Position numbers and translations under genes: made by a program
Notes under the pieces: generated by a model
What the model saw: only the letters and a program-made list of their open reading frames with translations
What the model was told of the DNA's origin: nothing
Database searches by the model: none
Assembly (NCBI GenBank): GCA_021817875.1
Contig: JAKAFQ010000057.1
Coordinates: 1-12,751 of the forward strand
Direction: 5' to 3'
Source: Pseudomonadota bacterium
Lineage (GTDB): Bacteria; Pseudomonadota; Gammaproteobacteria; Steroidobacterales; Steroidobacteraceae
Length of the DNA stretch: 12,751 bases
Shown here: positions 8,354-12,751 of the stretch, piece after piece
How the letters are laid out: every line of letters begins with the position of its first letter
Numbering within the stretch: position 1 is the stretch's first letter

Positions 8354-8710
8354 TCAGGATTTGCGCGGCAGCACCTTCACGGCCAGCCGCCTGATGTCAG
8401 GATCGGCCTCGCGCACCGGGGCATCGAGCTCCTCGATCGCGTAGCGCAGCCGCGCCGACCAGGCGGCCGACTCGGCAAACACGGTGAGCACGCCGTCGCG
8501 CGCGATGACGCCGCTGATCCGCGCGGCGAGCGCCGCCGGCAGACGGGCCTGCAACCAACCTCGCCAGAACGCCTGGCGCGCGCTCTGGTCGCCGATCCGC
8601 GACAGAACCGGCCCGTTGCGGCTCAACAGATCGCCGATGGAGCGCGCGCCGCCGTGAACCGCGGCCGAACTCTGTTTTCTGCGCTTGTGCCGATCGTGCA
8701 TTTTGGGCAT
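8354..8710 (-). CDS. dciA: DciA-like protein (DUF721), replicative helicase loading factor
   Basis: A protein of 118 residues that I assign to the DciA/DUF721 family. Known DciA proteins interact with the replicative helicase DnaB and stand in for DnaC/DnaI in most bacteria. The N-terminus (1–20) is basic (HKRRKQSS) and probably disordered. The remainder, from SIGDLLSRNGPVLSRI (24–39) through the strand DGVLTVFAESAAWSARLRYA (72–91) to the C-terminal strand RRLAVKVLPR (107–116), matches the usual pattern of a helical segment, a beta strand, then a W-x-A-x-L-R helix. It is on the opposite strand to all other genes here, convergent with lpxC and divergent from the M23 gene. DUF721 genes between lpxC and secA are common in gammaproteobacteria. 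The start at 8710 is uncertain, and an in-frame ATG three codons later (8701) is equally plausible. The assignment rests on the residue pattern and position, not a search. Confidence 0.8.
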   Translation of the reverse strand: MPKMHDRHKRRKQSSAAVHGGARSIGDLLSRNGPVLSRIGDQSARQAFWRGWLQARLPAALAARISGVIARDGVLTVFAESAAWSARLRYAIEELDAPVREADPDIRRLAVKVLPRKS

Positions 8711-8713
8711 AGT
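8685..8713 (+). promoter_or_regulatory. Possible promoter for the M23 peptidase gene
   Basis: TTGTGC (8685–8690), a 17-nt spacer and CATAGT (8708–8713) resemble a sigma-70 promoter, matching at 3 of 6 and 4 of 6 bases. It would start transcription near 8720, ahead of the M23 start codons. The -10 overlaps the dciA start codon on the other strand, so the two divergent genes could interfere with each other. This is a visual match only. Confidence 0.25.
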
Positions 8714-8807
8714 CGCCCGCCGGGCCTGGGACGGAACCCGAGCGATACGCCAAGTCTACGCGAGAGATCGAACAGTGAGAGTGGGGTCGCCGGTGAAACA
8801 TGCTGCG

Positions 8808-9887
8808 ATGAGCGTCGGGCGCGCGCTGCGCTCCCGGGCGGCTCAGGCGCTGCGCGGGCTGGGACGTCTGGCGCCGTTGCGCAACGTCACGCTCGAATCC
8901 TCGACCGGCGGCATGGGCGTCGTGGTGTTTTCGAAGGACGGCCGTTCGCGCCTGCTCAACCTCAATCTGCGCCACCCGCTGATGCTCACGTGCATGGCCG
9001 TGGTGATGCTGTCGATTCTCGGCGGCGCGTTCGCCATGGGCTTGTCGCTGGGTCGTGGCAGCGGCGGCGATCTCGCGCTCGCCGAGACCACTCACTGGAT
9101 GGATATTCTGTCCCGCCAGCGTGAGCAGATCGCGGACCTGAAGGCGCAGATGCAGGCCCGTGCCCAGGCGCTCGCCATCCAGGTCGGGGACGTGCAGGCG
9201 CACATGCTGCGGCTCGATGCCCTGGGCCGGCGTCTCTCGGCGATGGCGGGCCTGCCGAGCAGCGAGTTCAATTTCGGCGAGAATCCTCCGCAGGGCGGAC
9301 CGGAGACCGACATCCCGGGCGCCACGCCCGGTATTCCCAGCCTCTCGGCTTTGCTCGGCCGGCTGGAGGGGCGGATCGATCTGCGCGCCTCGCAGCTCGC
9401 GGCGCTCGAGAACGTGATCCTCTCCCGCAAGCTGAGGCAGGAGATTCACCCCGAGGGCCGGCCGGTGCAGGTGGGCTGGATCTCCTCGCCGTTCGGGGAG
9501 CGCATCGACCCGTTCACCGGGGACGAGGAGTTTCACGAGGGCATCGATTTCGCCGCTCCCATGGGGACCCCGATCCATGCGGTCGCGGCCGGAGTGGTCA
9601 CCTGGGCCGGACCGCGCGGGGGCTACGGCAACATGGTGCAGATCGATCACGGCGATGGCTATGCCACCCGCTACGGGCACGCCGAAAAGGTGCTGGTGCA
9701 CGTCGGCGAGACGGTCAAGCGGGGCGACGTCATCGCGCTCGTCGGCTCCACGGGCTACTCGACCGGTCCGCACGTGCACTTCGAGGTGCTCAAGGACGGG
9801 ATCGAGATCAATCCGGCCGCTTTCGTCCGCCTGCACGCGCTCTCCGTGGCGCAGGTGCTCAGCGGTGGCCGTCGATCCGGATCTTAA
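8808..9887 (+). CDS. Membrane-anchored M23 (LytM) peptidoglycan endopeptidase
   Basis: Predicted zinc metallopeptidase that cuts peptidoglycan cross-links from the periplasmic face of the inner membrane. From the ATG at 8808 it has 359 residues. There is a basic N-terminal region, then one membrane helix (about 57–79) without an obvious cleavage site. A coiled-coil-like stretch (about 99–149, QREQIADLKAQMQARAQ) and a Pro/Gly linker (158–177) follow. The C-terminal M23 domain runs from about 222 to 342. Its metal and catalytic set is intact: HEGID (H243, D247), YGH (H291) and HVHFEV (H322, H324). It should therefore be active, unlike degenerate LytM regulators such as EnvC. The start is unsure. 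GTG at 8775 or 8793 and ATG at 8913 are also in frame, and homologues I know of often begin near the MGVVVF reached from 8913. An M23 gene just before secA is a known gammaproteobacterial arrangement. Confidence 0.88.
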   Translation: MSVGRALRSRAAQALRGLGRLAPLRNVTLESSTGGMGVVVFSKDGRSRLLNLNLRHPLMLTCMAVVMLSILGGAFAMGLSLGRGSGGDLALAETTHWMDILSRQREQIADLKAQMQARAQALAIQVGDVQAHMLRLDALGRRLSAMAGLPSSEFNFGENPPQGGPETDIPGATPGIPSLSALLGRLEGRIDLRASQLAALENVILSRKLRQEIHPEGRPVQVGWISSPFGERIDPFTGDEEFHEGIDFAAPMGTPIHAVAAGVVTWAGPRGGYGNMVQIDHGDGYATRYGHAEKVLVHVGETVKRGDVIALVGSTGYSTGPHVHFEVLKDGIEINPAAFVRLHALSVAQVLSGGRRSGS

Positions 9888-10018
9888 GGCGCCCCCCGGT
9901 CTGCCGGTCGCCGCAGTCCCTCCCGGGCACACTTCCCCGCCGTCCCGCCTGCAGCCGGATACGCCAGGCTGATTGCGGCCGCCCCGGCCACCCATTAGGT
10001 CCGGGCCGCCCGAATGCG

Positions 10019-10024
10019 TAGAAT
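10019..10024 (+). promoter_or_regulatory. Likely -10 element of a secA promoter
   Basis: TAGAAT matches the sigma-70 -10 consensus at 5 of 6 bases. It would start transcription near 10031, giving a leader of about 50 nt before the secA TTG. No good -35 is seen at 16–18 nt upstream (the best are TAGGTC or TTAGGT near 9995–10001), so it may be activator-dependent or weak. The rest of the 194-bp gap (9888–10081) is C-rich, with no T-run hairpin that would terminate the M23 transcript. Read-through into secA is therefore also possible. Confidence 0.35.
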
Positions 10025-10081
10025 ATCGGGCTCCGCGCCGGCCTGTCGGGCGGTGCACACCACAGTAAAGCGGACCTCAAG

Positions 10082-12751
<2,670 letters not shown>

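Noticed and set aside
9865..9972. 35-codon GTG frame overlapping the end of the M23 gene, as a possible secA leader peptide
   Set aside because: It is Pro-rich with no hydrophobic signal and no arrest-like motif. It is the tail of an out-of-frame shadow of the M23 gene.

Overview
This window is a stretch of housekeeping chromosome from a high-GC bacterium, almost certainly a non-enteric gammaproteobacterium. It holds the distal half of the division and cell wall (dcw) cluster followed by the lpxC–secA neighbourhood. The reasons for this placement are the order murG-murC-murB-ddl-ftsQ-ftsA-ftsZ-lpxC, an LpxC of 305 residues that is the same length as and closely similar to the enterobacterial protein, a canonical FtsZ tail ([12 protein letters not shown]), and a DciA-like gene plus an M23 peptidase between lpxC and secA. 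Enterobacteria carry secM at that last position. I cannot name the genus from the sequence alone.

Layout. 2–541: 3' half of murG. 538–2891: murC and murB. 2891–3880: ddl. 3885–7225: ftsQ, ftsA and ftsZ. 7226–7428: a 203-bp gap with a possible promoter. 7429–8346: lpxC. 8354–8710: a DciA/DUF721 gene on the opposite strand, convergent with lpxC and separated from it by only 7 bp. 8808–9887: a membrane-anchored LytM/M23 peptidase, divergent from dciA. 9888–10081: a 194-bp gap with a likely secA promoter. 10082 to the window end: secA, opening with TTG and cut off before its C-terminal tail.

How the genes work together. MurG makes lipid II. MurC and MurB carry out early cytoplasmic steps on UDP-MurNAc, and Ddl makes the D-Ala-D-Ala used by MurF. 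FtsQ, FtsA and FtsZ build the divisome that directs septal wall synthesis. LpxC commits precursors to lipid A. The M23 protein probably trims peptidoglycan. DciA helps load the replicative helicase, and SecA drives export. From murG to ftsA the genes overlap by 1–8 nt or are 4 nt apart, which implies one transcript with translational coupling. ftsZ, lpxC, the M23 gene and secA each have a leader that could allow separate control.

I found no mobile element, CRISPR array, tRNA, rRNA or new multi-gene system. The points worth a second look are small: the TTG start of secA with no alternative in frame, an unusual C-terminal extension of FtsQ that doubles as the leader of ftsA, the absence of an evident SecM-type arrest peptide before secA, and the uncertain start of the M23 protein.
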